NCBI RefSeq assembly: GCF_900099805.1
Contig: NZ_FNDR01000006.1
Span: forward strand, 1-64,000
Origin: Variovorax sp. OV700
Lineage (GTDB): Bacteria; Pseudomonadota; Gammaproteobacteria; Burkholderiales; Burkholderiaceae_C
Direction: 5' to 3'
DNA length: 64,000 nt
Of the stretch, positions 40,769 to 49,451 are shown one piece after another. A program made the translations under genes and the position numbers. Positions within the stretch are counted from its first letter, which is position 1. Each line of letters starts with the position of its first letter. The notes beneath the pieces were generated by a model that saw only the letters and a list, made by a program, of their open reading frames with translations, made no database searches and was not told the origin of the DNA.

Positions 40769-41848
40769 CTAGGGCAGCGGTATCAGTATCTTGAAATCGG
40801 TCCGGCCCGGGACGCTGTCGCACTCGATCACGCCGTGATGCTGTTGCACAAAGGTTTGTGCAAGCGTCAATCCAAGCCCTGTCCCGCCTTCCCGGCCCGA
40901 TACGAGCGGATAGAAGATGCGGTCCTTGATCGTGTCCGGCACACCCGGTCCATTGTCGATGACATGCAATTCCAGTGCCAATCGATACCACTGCTTGTTG
41001 AATATCACCTGCCGGGCGATTCGCGTCCTGAAAGTGATCTGCGCATCGCCGGCCGCGCGGCGCTCGGCCAGGGCCTGCGCGGCGTTGTGCACGATGTTGA
41101 GCGTGGCCTGGATCAGCTGCTCGCGGTCGCCGCGGAATTCGGGAATCGAGGGATCGAAATCGCGCTCGATGTGCAGGTCGCGCGGAAACTCCGCCAGGAT
41201 GACGGAGCGCACGCGCTCGCACACCTCGTGGATGTTCACGTCGCCCACCACGTGCGGGCGCCGGTGCGGCGCCAGCAGCCGGTCGACCAGCGTCTGCAGC
41301 CGATCGGCTTCATGGATGATGACTTGCGTGTACTCGATGAGGTCGCGCGATTCGACCTCCATCTGCAGCAATTGCGCGGCGCCGCGAATGCCGCCCAGCG
41401 GGTTCTTGATTTCGTGCGCAAGGTTGCGGATAAGCTCCTTGTTGGCCTGCGCCTGGTCGAGCAGGCGTTCTTCGCGGTCCTGGCGCACCTGCTGCTCGAG
41501 CGGCGACATCTCGATGATGAGTTCGCCCGTTTTGTCGCCTTGTGCCAGCGTGACCTGCACCGGCATCAGTTCGTGGTTGACCCGGCGCAAGAACGCCTCG
41601 TAGCGCAGCGTGGCGAAGTCGTTGCTGCGCGCGCCGTCGATAGCGGTGCGAAGAACGTGCGGCTCATGAAAGCAGGCACCGAACTGAGAGCCCTCGAGCG
41701 TGCGGCGCGACGTGCCCAGCGCGTCTTCGAGCGCCGCGTTGGCGAACAGCACCGAGCCGTTGGTGCTGACCACCGCAATCAGCGTCGACAACAGGTCGAA
41801 GGACTGAAAGCGCAGGCCGGCGCCAGTCGCCTTCTTCCCGAAAACCAT
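40769..41848 (-). CDS. ntrB: Nitrogen regulation sensor kinase NtrB
   Basis: The 359-residue product is a cytoplasmic two-component kinase without membrane segments. It has an N-terminal PAS domain (about 15-110), a dimerisation/phosphoacceptor helix with His145 in LAHEIKNPLGGIRGAAQLL, and an HATPase domain with the N-box (NIVHNAAQAL), G1 (IDNGPGVP) and G2 (GGTGLGLTLAQ). It phosphorylates or dephosphorylates NtrC under control of PII. It follows the DUF4124 gene at once (3 bp) and precedes ntrC. The glnA-ntrB-ntrC order is standard, with the DUF4124 gene inserted. Confidence 0.95.
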   Translation of the reverse strand: MVFGKKATGAGLRFQSFDLLSTLIAVVSTNGSVLFANAALEDALGTSRRTLEGSQFGACFHEPHVLRTAIDGARSNDFATLRYEAFLRRVNHELMPVQVTLAQGDKTGELIIEMSPLEQQVRQDREERLLDQAQANKELIRNLAHEIKNPLGGIRGAAQLLQMEVESRDLIEYTQVIIHEADRLQTLVDRLLAPHRRPHVVGDVNIHEVCERVRSVILAEFPRDLHIERDFDPSIPEFRGDREQLIQATLNIVHNAAQALAERRAAGDAQITFRTRIARQVIFNKQWYRLALELHVIDNGPGVPDTIKDRIFYPLVSGREGGTGLGLTLAQTFVQQHHGVIECDSVPGRTDFKILIPLP

Positions 41849-41851
41849 GGC

Positions 41852-42361
41852 TTACTGCTTGACCGGCAGACGGCCAAGTTCGCGGCGGATGCCCGCGATG
41901 TCGCTCTCGTTGCGCGCCAGCTCGGCCTTCATTTCAGCCACGCGATCGAGGTATTTCTGGTAGTTGCGGCCTTCGCTGCCCTGCTTTTCGGGCTCGCCGT
42001 TGTTGTATTCCTTTTGCAGCTCCGCTTGGCGGGCCTCGGCCTTCTTCAGCTCGGACTCGAGCACCGAGCGGGCTTCGCCATCGCGGGCGCGCTGGTCGAC
42101 GCCTTCGACACGCGGGCTGCCAGCCGGCGCACGCGCCGCGGCCTGCCCGGAACCGCTGCTCGCGGAACCGCCGCCCGAAGGCTTCGTGCCCTGCACGACG
42201 GTGACGTTGCCGCCTTCCAGGACCTTGCAGCCCTTTTGCTGCGCCACGGTCGCGTTGTTGGTGTATTCATTGCCGCAGCGCCATACGCGCTCCTGAGCCG
42301 ACGCCGGCAAGGCGACGGCCAACAATGAACCAGCCAGGAAAATGAGGGAAGCAGTCTTCAT
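41852..42361 (-). CDS. DUF4124-type periplasmic protein
   Basis: The 169-residue product begins with a signal peptide (MKTASLIFLAGSLLAVALPASA) cleaved before QERVW. The mature part has VWRCGNEYTNNATVAQQKGCKVLEGG, the Cys-pair beta hairpin of DUF4124 proteins, followed by a Gly/Ser linker and a charged coiled-coil tail (VLESELKKAEARQAELQKEY). The family is common in betaproteobacteria and has no known function. The Met of MKTASL was chosen because it gives a clean signal peptide. The gene sits between glnA and ntrB; the glnA terminator separates it from glnA. Confidence 0.8.
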   Translation of the reverse strand: MKTASLIFLAGSLLAVALPASAQERVWRCGNEYTNNATVAQQKGCKVLEGGNVTVVQGTKPSGGGSASSGSGQAAARAPAGSPRVEGVDQRARDGEARSVLESELKKAEARQAELQKEYNNGEPEKQGSEGRNYQKYLDRVAEMKAELARNESDIAGIRRELGRLPVKQ

Positions 42362-42440
42362 GAGAATCGGTGGATGGCGCGACAAAGGCGCATTTTCCTG
42401 CAATTCGACGCCATCGGTGACAAGATGTTCCGCGTCAACG

Positions 42441-42469
42441 AAAAAGGACGGCCGCAGCCGTCCTTTTTG
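42441..42469 (-). terminator. Strong rho-independent terminator of glnA
   Basis: AAAAAGGACGGC, loop, GCCGTCCTTTTT: a perfect stem with T-runs in both directions, 36 bp beyond the glnA stop. It should end glnA transcripts before the DUF4124-ntrB-ntrC genes. Confidence 0.9.
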
Positions 42470-42504
42470 TCTTACTTAACCGTCAGGGGCTTGCGCCCAC
42501 CGAT

Positions 42505-43920
42505 TTAGAGTGAGTAGTACATGTCGAATTCGACCGGGTGGGTCGCCATGCGGAAGCGCGTGACTTCTTGCATCTTGAGCTCGATGTACGCGTCGATGTA
42601 GGCATCGGTGAACACGCCGCCCTTGGTCAGGAACGCACGGTCCTTGTCGAGGTATTCCAGAGCCTGGTCGAGGCTGTGGCAGACGGTCGGGATCAGCGCG
42701 TCTTCTTCCGGCGGCAGGTGGTACAGGTCCTTGCTGGCGGCTTCGCCCGGATGGATCTTGTTTTCCACGCCGTCGAGACCGGCCATCAGCAGTGCAGCAA
42801 AGCCGAGGTACGGGTTCATCAGCGGATCGGGGAAGCGCGCTTCGACGCGGCGGCCCTTGGGGTTGGCCACGAACGGGATGCGGATCGATGCCGAGCGGTT
42901 CTTGGCCGAGTAGGCCAGCTTCACCGGGGCTTCGAAGCCGGGCACCAGGCGCTTGTAGCTGTTGGTGCCGGGGTTCGTGATGGCGTTCAGGGCACGGGCG
43001 TGCTTGATGATGCCGCCGATGTAGTGCAGCGCGAAGTCCGAGAGACCTGCATAGCCGTCGCCGGCGAACAGGTTCTTGCCGTCCTTCCAGACCGACTGGT
43101 GCACGTGCATGCCGGAGCCGTTGTCACCGACGATGGGCTTGGGCATGAAGGTGGCGGTCTTGCCGTAGGCGTGGGCCACGTTGTGGATCACGTACTTCTG
43201 CAGCTGGACCCAGTCGGCGCGCTGGACCAGCGTGCTGAACTTGGTGCCGAGTTCCATCTGGCCGGCGTTGGCCACTTCATGGTGATGCACTTCGACCGGG
43301 ATGCCGAGCGATTCGAGCACCAGGCACATTTCCGAGCGCATGTCCTGGAAGCTGTCGACCGGGGGAACTGGGAAGTAGCCACCCTTGACTGCCGGACGGT
43401 GGCCGGTGTTGCCGTGCTCGTATTCCTTGTCGGTGTTCCACGAAGCTTCTTCGGAGTCGATCTTCACGAAGCAGCCCGACATGTCGTTTTTCCAGCGGAC
43501 GCCGTCGAACACGAAGAATTCGGGTTCCGGACCGAAGAAGGCGGTGTCGCCCAGGCCCGAAGCCTTCATGTACGCCTCGGCGCGCTTGGCGAGCGAACGC
43601 GGATCGCGCTCGTAGGCCTTGCCGTCGGCGGGGTCGATCACGTCGCAAGTCAGGATCAGCGTCGTTTCTTCGAAGAAGGGATCGATGTTGGCGGTGTTGG
43701 GATCGGGCATGAGCTGCATGTCCGAGGCTTCGATTCCCTTCCAGCCAGCGATGGACGAGCCGTCGAAAGCGTGGCCCGAGGTGAATTTGTCTTCATCGAA
43801 AGCCGAGACGGGCACGGTCACGTGCTGCTCTTTGCCGCGGGTGTCGGTGAAGCGGAAGTCGATGAACTTGACCTCGTTTTCCTTGACGAGCTTGAGTACA
43901 TCGGCGACGGTCTTTGCCAT
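42505..43920 (-). CDS. glnA: Glutamine synthetase type I
   Basis: The 471-residue product makes glutamine from glutamate, ammonia and ATP in a dodecamer. Visible: beta-grasp N-terminus ([18 protein letters not shown]), catalytic-domain motifs [32 protein letters not shown], and the ATP-site GSGMHVHQS. The adenylylation Tyr lies in [10 protein letters not shown], so the enzyme is of the GlnE-controlled type. AGGAG lies before the ATG; the frame further upstream is ignored. A sigma-54 promoter and an NtrC-like site lie in front of it, and ntrBC lie downstream. The length matches the family. Confidence 0.98.
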   Translation of the reverse strand: MAKTVADVLKLVKENEVKFIDFRFTDTRGKEQHVTVPVSAFDEDKFTSGHAFDGSSIAGWKGIEASDMQLMPDPNTANIDPFFEETTLILTCDVIDPADGKAYERDPRSLAKRAEAYMKASGLGDTAFFGPEPEFFVFDGVRWKNDMSGCFVKIDSEEASWNTDKEYEHGNTGHRPAVKGGYFPVPPVDSFQDMRSEMCLVLESLGIPVEVHHHEVANAGQMELGTKFSTLVQRADWVQLQKYVIHNVAHAYGKTATFMPKPIVGDNGSGMHVHQSVWKDGKNLFAGDGYAGLSDFALHYIGGIIKHARALNAITNPGTNSYKRLVPGFEAPVKLAYSAKNRSASIRIPFVANPKGRRVEARFPDPLMNPYLGFAALLMAGLDGVENKIHPGEAASKDLYHLPPEEDALIPTVCHSLDQALEYLDKDRAFLTKGGVFTDAYIDAYIELKMQEVTRFRMATHPVEFDMYYSL

Positions 43921-43967
43921 CAGTTTCTCCTGAGTTGGATGGTGGTTAGGAATACAGAGACGAAGGA

Positions 43968-43983
43968 TGCAGTTTCTGTGCCA
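43968..43983 (-). promoter_or_regulatory. Sigma-54 promoter of glnA
   Basis: On the minus strand: TGGCACAGAAACTGCA. GG and GC lie exactly ten bases apart, and the -24 element TGGCAC is perfect; the -12 element reads CTGC instead of TTGC. The site lies about 48 bp before the glnA ATG. With ntrBC nearby this is a coherent nitrogen-controlled promoter. Confidence 0.8.
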
Positions 43984-44042
43984 TTGTCGCCTCTTCGGAA
44001 GAGGCTCCGGCACGGGCGGCAAACCCCAAAAAAAGGCGAAAA

Positions 44043-44059
44043 ATCACTACTTTGGTGCA
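44043..44059 (-). promoter_or_regulatory. NtrC-like binding site upstream of glnA
   Basis: On the minus strand: TGCACCAAAGTAGTGAT. The first half-site TGCACC is perfect; the second is degenerate compared with GGTGCA. It lies about 60 bp upstream of the -24 element, the usual enhancer distance. A further TTGGTGC half-site occurs just upstream at about 44072-44078. Confidence 0.6.
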
Positions 44060-44066
44060 TTCGAAA

Positions 44067-44867
44067 CTAACGCACCAATTCCGGGCCAAGCTTCGCATCA
44101 TAGGCGTGCAGGCCTTCGATCAGCTGCGCATAGGCGGCTTCGAGGCGAACGGGATCGCCCTTGACCCCGAGTTCGATGTGGCGGCCGTATTCCGGATGGT
44201 CGACGCTGGGCAGGCTGAACACCTTGATGCCGGCGTGAGCCGCTTCGATGGCCTCCATCAGCGGCGTGAGCGTTGCTTCCATGGCGCCAAAGACGATGAC
44301 CGACTTTTCGGCCGCCTGGCCGCTAGTGAACATGTGCGCGTAACGGCTGTCGAGCACAGACTCGATCATGGGCCACGCCATGACGGGAAAGCCCGGTACG
44401 AAGTGGACGTGATCGATGCTGAAGCCCGGAATTTTGTTGTACGGGTTGCGGATGATCGTGGCGCCCTGCGGAAACACGCCCATGTTGAGACGGTGGATGT
44501 TGTCGGGGCGGTCCGGCTCGTAGGCAATGCCCTGCTCGCGCGCGGTGTCCTGCATGCGCTCGCGGATCAGCAGCTCGGCCTCGGGATGCAGTTCGAGCGG
44601 CAACCGCAGGGCCTGTGCGGCGCATTGCCGCGTGTGATCGTCCGGCGTGGCGCCGATGCCGCCGGTCGAAAAGACGATGTCGCCCGAAGCAAAGGCCCGG
44701 CCGAGCGCCGCCGTGATGCGCGCTGGCACGTCGCCCACGTATTCGGCCCAGCCAAGCTGCAGGCCGCGCGCGGCGAGCAGTTCGATGACCTTGGGCATGT
44801 GCTTGTCGACACGCTTGCCTGAAAGAATTTCGTCGCCGACGACGATCAGTCCGAATGCGCGGGTCAT
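44067..44867 (-). CDS. Molybdopterin-binding-domain protein of CinA N-terminal type
   Basis: The 266-residue product resembles the N-terminal domain of CinA and MoaB/MogA-like proteins: GLIVVGDEILSGKRVDKHMP, then the FSTGGIGATPDDHT motif (about 66-79) that binds molybdopterin or ADP-ribose-type ligands. The C-terminal deamidase domain of CinA is absent. Single-domain proteins of this kind are common in proteobacteria and their substrate is uncertain. The ATG overlaps the stop of the EI24-like gene upstream (ATGA), so both are coupled. The gene is convergent to none and ends just before the glnA control region. Confidence 0.85.
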   Translation of the reverse strand: MTRAFGLIVVGDEILSGKRVDKHMPKVIELLAARGLQLGWAEYVGDVPARITAALGRAFASGDIVFSTGGIGATPDDHTRQCAAQALRLPLELHPEAELLIRERMQDTAREQGIAYEPDRPDNIHRLNMGVFPQGATIIRNPYNKIPGFSIDHVHFVPGFPVMAWPMIESVLDSRYAHMFTSGQAAEKSVIVFGAMEATLTPLMEAIEAAHAGIKVFSLPSVDHPEYGRHIELGVKGDPVRLEAAYAQLIEGLHAYDAKLGPELVR

Positions 44868-45739
44868 GGGGATTTCCACTGAGAAAGTACGGCCTGGTCG
44901 GCCTCGAGGGCTGGTGCGCTGTCGGTAGAAGCGGCGGCGGCTCCGCGCTGTGCACGCAGCTGCGCCAGGGCATCGAGGCAATAGTGGCCGAACCAGAGCG
45001 CCGAAAACGCAAATACCAGCGTGTAGATCCAGATGGCAAGCGGCACCAGCACGAAGAAGGCGGCGGCAAACAGCAGGCCCGAGGCCCAGACGATGCTGGG
45101 TGCGGCCCCCAGGTACCCGCACAGCACGCCGATGCACAAAAGCGGCAGCCGGTGCGCACGCAGGATGGCGGCCCGCTCTTCGGGGCTCGCGTGCTCGGCC
45201 AGCGCATCGAAGCTCATCACGCGGTAGGTGAGCCAGCCCCAGATCAGCGGCGGCAGGACGAGCACAAGCGGAGGAATGAGCCAGAGCGGCATGGAAACCA
45301 CGAGCGCCAACAGCGCCAGCACGGTCACGCCGAGCGAGCGCGCCACGCTGCCGAAGAAAGAGGCGCCCTTCTTGCGCTCCAGCGCGGGAAACCGGCGGTG
45401 GGCCACCAATGCCGTGAGCGGAGGCGCCATCAGGCCGGCCACGATCAGGAGCGAGACCACCACGATCAACGGCGTGGCGGCCACCACGACCACCAGCGGC
45501 GCCAGCACCGCCGTGACGTCGCCCGAAAAAAGCCGCCCGATCCAGCCCCAGAAGCTCGACAGCAGTGGCCAGGCGTCGAGCGCCTCGCGGGTCCATGCCA
45601 CGGTGGCGTCCCAGAAAAAATAGCCGAATCCTGCGGCCAGCAGCACCATCAGGCCCAGGGGCAGCAGCGACAGCACGATCACGCGCGGCAGCATGCAATA
45701 GGCGACCGCGCGCCAGAAAGAGTCGAGGAGCAGGCGCAT
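44864..45739 (-). CDS. EI24-domain membrane protein
   Basis: The 291-residue product has several long hydrophobic segments (LPRVIVLSLLPLGLMVLLAAG, VLAPLVVVVAATPLIVVVSL, LGVTVLALLALVVSMPLWLI, IVWASGLLFAAAFFVLVPLA), giving five or six membrane passes, and the layout of EI24/CysZ-like proteins. The N-terminus (MRLLLDSFWRAVAYCMLPRV) is typical of the family. Some members take up sulfate, but the group is diverse and this one cannot be assigned a substrate. Its stop overlaps the next start. It is probably co-transcribed with the CinA-like gene. Confidence 0.8.
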   Translation of the reverse strand: MRLLLDSFWRAVAYCMLPRVIVLSLLPLGLMVLLAAGFGYFFWDATVAWTREALDAWPLLSSFWGWIGRLFSGDVTAVLAPLVVVVAATPLIVVVSLLIVAGLMAPPLTALVAHRRFPALERKKGASFFGSVARSLGVTVLALLALVVSMPLWLIPPLVLVLPPLIWGWLTYRVMSFDALAEHASPEERAAILRAHRLPLLCIGVLCGYLGAAPSIVWASGLLFAAAFFVLVPLAIWIYTLVFAFSALWFGHYCLDALAQLRAQRGAAAASTDSAPALEADQAVLSQWKSP

Positions 45740-45777
45740 TGGGTGCGAAGGATAACCGGCTGGGTTGGGGCCGGCGC

Positions 45778-46752
45778 TCAGCCGCGGCCGACCATGCGCT
45801 TCAGGCCGAGCCATTGCTGCGCCCAGAAGCCGCTGCCGTAGTCGCGCAGCCTCCCGTCGGCGCCGGGCTCGACCTGGTCGCGGATGCCGGTCGGGTCGTA
45901 GCGCTCTTCGAAATTGGCAGTGCGAAAGAGCATGTCCCACCACGGCAGCAGCACGCCGAAGTTGTGCCCGCCCAAGGTGTGGGCGCCACGCGATTCATGG
46001 CCCAGGCCAATGCTGTGGTGCAGCCGATGAAAACGGGGGCTGATCCACAGCCGCTCGCCGAGGGCGCCGAAAGCAAGCTTCAGGTTCGCATGCTGCAGGC
46101 TTTCACTGAGCTGCGTGAAGGCCACGAAGGCGATGAATTGCCCGGGTGCCACGCCGATCAGCTGCGCGACGATGACGATCAGCGTGTCGTGCACGATGTC
46201 GTCGAGCAGGTGGTTGCGGTCGTCGCTCCACATGGTCATTTGGCGCTGCGAATGGTGCAGCGAATGCAGGCCCCACCACCAGTTGAACTGGTGCTGGCCG
46301 CGGTGGATCCAGTAGCCGACAAAGTCGAGCACCACGAGGTAGATCGCAAACGCGACCCATGGCACGTCGGTCACGCCGGGAAAGACTTCGTCCAGGTGAA
46401 AGGTGACAAACCCCGCAGTGCGCAGGCTCCCGATGGCTTCGTCGAACAGGGGCTCGAGCGTGAAGAACATCGCCAGCCTGAAGACGCCCAGGCGATGGAT
46501 CAGCGTGTAGAGAACGTCGATGCGAATGGCGCGGCGGTCGGTGACCGGCTCAACGGCTCGCCAGCGCTGCAGCGGACCGATGACCGCAAGCAGCACCACC
46601 ACCTGGATCAGCCCGACGAGCAGCCAACCAGTGGCGTCGAAGGCGTCTTCCGTCCATCCGCCAAGGCCGACCGCGAAGACCAGGGGCTGCACCACCGCCT
46701 CGAAGAACCAGGCCTGCAGCGCGGAAAATGCATCCGTCAACCAATCGATCAC
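45778..46752 (-). CDS. Sterol desaturase/fatty acid hydroxylase family protein
   Basis: The 324-residue product is a membrane di-iron oxygenase. Histidine boxes are visible: HRGQHQ, HSLHHS and HRLHHS, with a further HNFGVLLPWWD landmark. Several hydrophobic segments surround them (GWLLVGLIQVVVLLAVIG, WVAFAIYLVVLDFVGYWIH). Enzymes of this family hydroxylate or desaturate lipids; the substrate here is unknown. Start GTG at 46752 was chosen because VIDWLTDAFSALQAW begins the family-like sequence; GAGG lies upstream. It follows the deacetylase gene by 10 bp on the same strand. Confidence 0.85.
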   Translation of the reverse strand: MIDWLTDAFSALQAWFFEAVVQPLVFAVGLGGWTEDAFDATGWLLVGLIQVVVLLAVIGPLQRWRAVEPVTDRRAIRIDVLYTLIHRLGVFRLAMFFTLEPLFDEAIGSLRTAGFVTFHLDEVFPGVTDVPWVAFAIYLVVLDFVGYWIHRGQHQFNWWWGLHSLHHSQRQMTMWSDDRNHLLDDIVHDTLIVIVAQLIGVAPGQFIAFVAFTQLSESLQHANLKLAFGALGERLWISPRFHRLHHSIGLGHESRGAHTLGGHNFGVLLPWWDMLFRTANFEERYDPTGIRDQVEPGADGRLRDYGSGFWAQQWLGLKRMVGRG

Positions 46753-46762
46753 AGCAGCGGCC

Positions 46763-47593
46763 TCAGGGGTGGGATGCGATCCAGGCGCGGTATTGCGGAT
46801 GCTGGCGCAGGGTCTCGAAGCAGAAGCCCTTGGCCTTGAGCCCAACGATCAGGGGCTCGAGATTGGCCGGCGCCCACGGATCCTTGCGCGACCAGATGCC
46901 CAGGTGCGCGACCAGGATGTCGCCGGGGCGGATGCTCTCCAGCGCCTGCGAAAGGAGCTTTTCGTTGCTGAATTTCTCACTCGGCAGTTCGTCGCCCAGG
47001 AACCCGGCAGGCGCCCAGCCCACATGCTCGAAGCCGCAGGCCTTGGCAGTCGCGAGCAGCCGGGGCGACGTCTTGCCGCCCGGCGCGCGGAACAATGGCA
47101 GTGGCTTTTTGCCGGTGATGAGGGCCAGCCGCTCGGACGCCTCGCCGATGTTGGCGCAGTACTCGGCCGCGGTCCAGGTGAACTCGCGGCCCGCGAACGC
47201 GCCTGCCGATGGCTTGATGCGAAAGCTTGGCTCCACTCCTTTGAGGTCGCCGCGCCAGTACGCATGGTCGTAGGTGTGGGAGGCGAACTCGTGGCCTTCG
47301 GCCGCCCTCGCCTTCCACCACGGGGCCCAGTGGCTATCGAGGCTGTCGCCGTCGGTCTGCGTGCGCTCGGCGGCAGCAAAGAAGGTGACGCGGACGTTCT
47401 GGCGCTTGAGCACGTCGGCCACCAGCGGCGCAACGCCCATGTGACCGGTGTCGAAGGTCAGGTAGACCGGCTTTTCGCAGGTCGCGCCTTGCTGCGCCCA
47501 GGCGCTGGGCGTGGCTGCACATGCGACTGCGAAAACGATGCCGGACAGCCCGCGGAGCCGGCTCGAACCCGCCCGCTCAGATTCTTTTCGCAT
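46763..47593 (-). CDS. Polysaccharide deacetylase family protein (periplasmic)
   Basis: The 276-residue product has a signal peptide (MRKESERAGSSRLRGLSGIV ... PSAWA) and a NodB domain. Motif 1 is TFDTGHM, where the usual second Asp is replaced by Thr; motif 2 is SHTYDH; later landmarks are FRAPGGK and ILVAHLGIW. The substrate is probably an N-acetylated sugar in peptidoglycan or an exopolysaccharide. The start MRKESE was chosen because it gives the signal peptide; it lies 17 bases inside the end of the upstream propeller gene. It and the sterol-desaturase-like gene may be co-transcribed. Confidence 0.85.
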   Translation of the reverse strand: MRKESERAGSSRLRGLSGIVFAVACAATPSAWAQQGATCEKPVYLTFDTGHMGVAPLVADVLKRQNVRVTFFAAAERTQTDGDSLDSHWAPWWKARAAEGHEFASHTYDHAYWRGDLKGVEPSFRIKPSAGAFAGREFTWTAAEYCANIGEASERLALITGKKPLPLFRAPGGKTSPRLLATAKACGFEHVGWAPAGFLGDELPSEKFSNEKLLSQALESIRPGDILVAHLGIWSRKDPWAPANLEPLIVGLKAKGFCFETLRQHPQYRAWIASHP

Positions 47594-48584
47594 GGTCCAG
47601 CGTCCAGACGCCGTGCGGCGAACGGCCGACATTGACCTGGCGCACAACCTTCTGGGTCGCCAGGTCGACCACGCTGAGCTTCTTGGCCCAGCGCGAGGTG
47701 ACGTACAGGGTCTTGCCATCGGCCGACACGTCCATGCAGTCGGGACCGCCCGGCACGGGGTAGGTTGCGCTGACCTTGAGCGTCGCCAGGTCGATCCGGC
47801 TGATGGTGTTGGCCACCCGGTTGCTCACGAAGACGCTCTTGCCGTCGCCGGCCGCACGGAAGGCGTGCGCGCCCTTGCCGGTCGGGATCTTGCCGACCAG
47901 CTTGGGCTCGGCGCCCGCTACGTCGAACACCTGTACGCCGTCGCTGCCGGTGAGACCCACCAGCAGGGTCTTGTCGCCGTGCACGCCGAAAATGTCGGCC
48001 GGCATGGGCCCGGTGGCCATGCGCCAGCGGATGGTCTGCGTGGGCAGGTCGACGGCGATGAGCTCGTCGCTGTCCTGCATGGTCACGTAGGCGATGGTGC
48101 TGGTGGCGTCGATCCAGATGTGGCTGGGCGTCTTGCCGGTGGCAATGCGCTTGGCGAGCTTCGGGTCCTTGCCGTCCCAGCGGTAGACGTCGACGTGGTT
48201 GAGCCGGTTTCCGGCCGTGACGAACCACTTCATGTCGCGCGAGAACTGCAGCTGGTACGGATCGATGATGCCGTAAACCACGCGCTGCACTTCGGCGGTT
48301 TTGGGGTTGAGAAAAGTCAGCGAATCGCCCGCCGAATTGGCCACGATGACCGACTTTTCGTCCGGCGTCATGTAGATGTGGTGCGGCTCCTTGCCGGTGG
48401 CGATGCGCTGCTTTTCGGACCAGTCGGCGGGGTTGATCACGCTGACGCTGGCATCCAGCGAATTGAGCACGAAGATCGGCGGGACTTCGGGCGGCGCAGC
48501 GGTGGCGGCTTGCGCCGCCCAGACCGTCAGGCAGGAAAACAGGAAGGCCGCAAAGCGGCCGTTCGGTCGGGCAAGGGATCGCAA
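47577..48584 (-). CDS. YVTN-type beta-propeller protein (periplasmic)
   Basis: The 335-residue product begins with a signal peptide (FAAFLFSCLTVWAAQAATAA) and consists of repeated YVTN units: NSLDASVSVINPADW, TPDEKSVIVANSAGDSLTFLNP, GDGKSVFVSNRVANTISRIDLA, SADGKTLYVTSRWAKKLSVVDLA. These make a seven-bladed propeller that usually scaffolds or binds ligands. No catalytic residues are visible. It overlaps the deacetylase start by 17 bases, so the two are coupled. A link to cell-surface or redox function is possible but not shown. Confidence 0.88.
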   Translation of the reverse strand: MRSLARPNGRFAAFLFSCLTVWAAQAATAAPPEVPPIFVLNSLDASVSVINPADWSEKQRIATGKEPHHIYMTPDEKSVIVANSAGDSLTFLNPKTAEVQRVVYGIIDPYQLQFSRDMKWFVTAGNRLNHVDVYRWDGKDPKLAKRIATGKTPSHIWIDATSTIAYVTMQDSDELIAVDLPTQTIRWRMATGPMPADIFGVHGDKTLLVGLTGSDGVQVFDVAGAEPKLVGKIPTGKGAHAFRAAGDGKSVFVSNRVANTISRIDLATLKVSATYPVPGGPDCMDVSADGKTLYVTSRWAKKLSVVDLATQKVVRQVNVGRSPHGVWTLDHAKRI

Positions 48585-48629
48585 GGGAAAAGTTCCGGAA
48601 GAGTGCTGTCGATTATCAACGTCCGGACC

Positions 48630-49397
48630 CTACGGCTGGCTGACCGTCCCATTCCCGGTGGCCTTATCCGGTGTTTTTTCACGCAACGTGGCAACCTGCC
48701 CGGCATCGAGCCAGCGCCATTGGCCGGGCGCAAGGTCTGCGGGAAGTGCCAGCTGGCCGATGCGCGAGCGGTGCAACCCCTCGACCCGGTTGCCGACCGC
48801 GGCCAGCATGCGCTTGACCTGGTGGTATTTGCCCTCGGTGAGCGTCAGCCGCAGGTGCAGCGGGCTGTCCGATTCGCAGGCGGCCGCGCGCACGGGCTTG
48901 GGATCGTCGTCGAGTACCACGCCGGCCAACAGCTTGGCGATCTGCGCATCGTCCACCGGATGCTTGGCCGTGACCTCGTACACCTTGGGAACGTGGTGCT
49001 TGGGGGACCCCATCCGATGGATGAACTGGCCGTCGTCGGTCAGCAGCAGCAGCCCGGTCGTGTCCTGGTCGAGCCGGCCGATGGCCTGCACGCCCTGCAC
49101 CGCGCCCTTGTTGGGCCGCAGCCGCAGCGGGGACGGCAGCAGCGTGTAGATGCTCGGGTAGGTCGAGGGCTTTTGCGAGCACTCGGTACCCGCCGGCTTG
49201 TGCAGCATCAGGTAGGCCTTCTCGTGGTACGCCCACTCAATGCCCTGGACCGTGAAGAGGAGGCCTTCGGGATCGAGATCGGCAAAGGGGTCGTTCACGA
49301 CCTTGCCCGCGATGGTCACGAGACCCTGCTGGATCAGCCCCGCGCACACGCGCCGCGTGCCGAAGCCCTGGGAATAAAGAATGTCTTGCAGATGCAT
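48630..49397 (-). CDS. RsuA/RluB-family pseudouridine synthase
   Basis: The 255-residue product has an S4-type N-terminus (QDILYSQGFGTRRVCAGLIQ), the catalytic Asp motif AIGRLDQDTTGLLLLTDDG (about residues 104-122) and the C-terminal motif LTEGKYHQVKRMLAAVGNRV. Enzymes of this family convert uridine to pseudouridine in rRNA; RsuA acts on U516 of 16S rRNA, and the length here fits RsuA better than RluB. The exact target cannot be decided from the sequence. It lies downstream of ggt, with a terminator between. Confidence 0.9.
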   Translation of the reverse strand: MHLQDILYSQGFGTRRVCAGLIQQGLVTIAGKVVNDPFADLDPEGLLFTVQGIEWAYHEKAYLMLHKPAGTECSQKPSTYPSIYTLLPSPLRLRPNKGAVQGVQAIGRLDQDTTGLLLLTDDGQFIHRMGSPKHHVPKVYEVTAKHPVDDAQIAKLLAGVVLDDDPKPVRAAACESDSPLHLRLTLTEGKYHQVKRMLAAVGNRVEGLHRSRIGQLALPADLAPGQWRWLDAGQVATLREKTPDKATGNGTVSQP

Positions 49398-49404
49398 GGA
49401 AATG

Positions 49405-49438
49405 AAAAAGGCGGCCGCGCCAAAGTGGCGCGACCGCC
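49405..49438 (-). terminator. Rho-independent terminator of ggt
   Basis: On the minus strand: GGCGGTCGCGCC, loop ACTTT, GGCGCGGCCGCC, TTTTT. It lies 14 bp after the ggt stop, in front of the pseudouridine synthase gene. Confidence 0.85.
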
Positions 49439-49451
49439 CTAGTTTGCCGGA

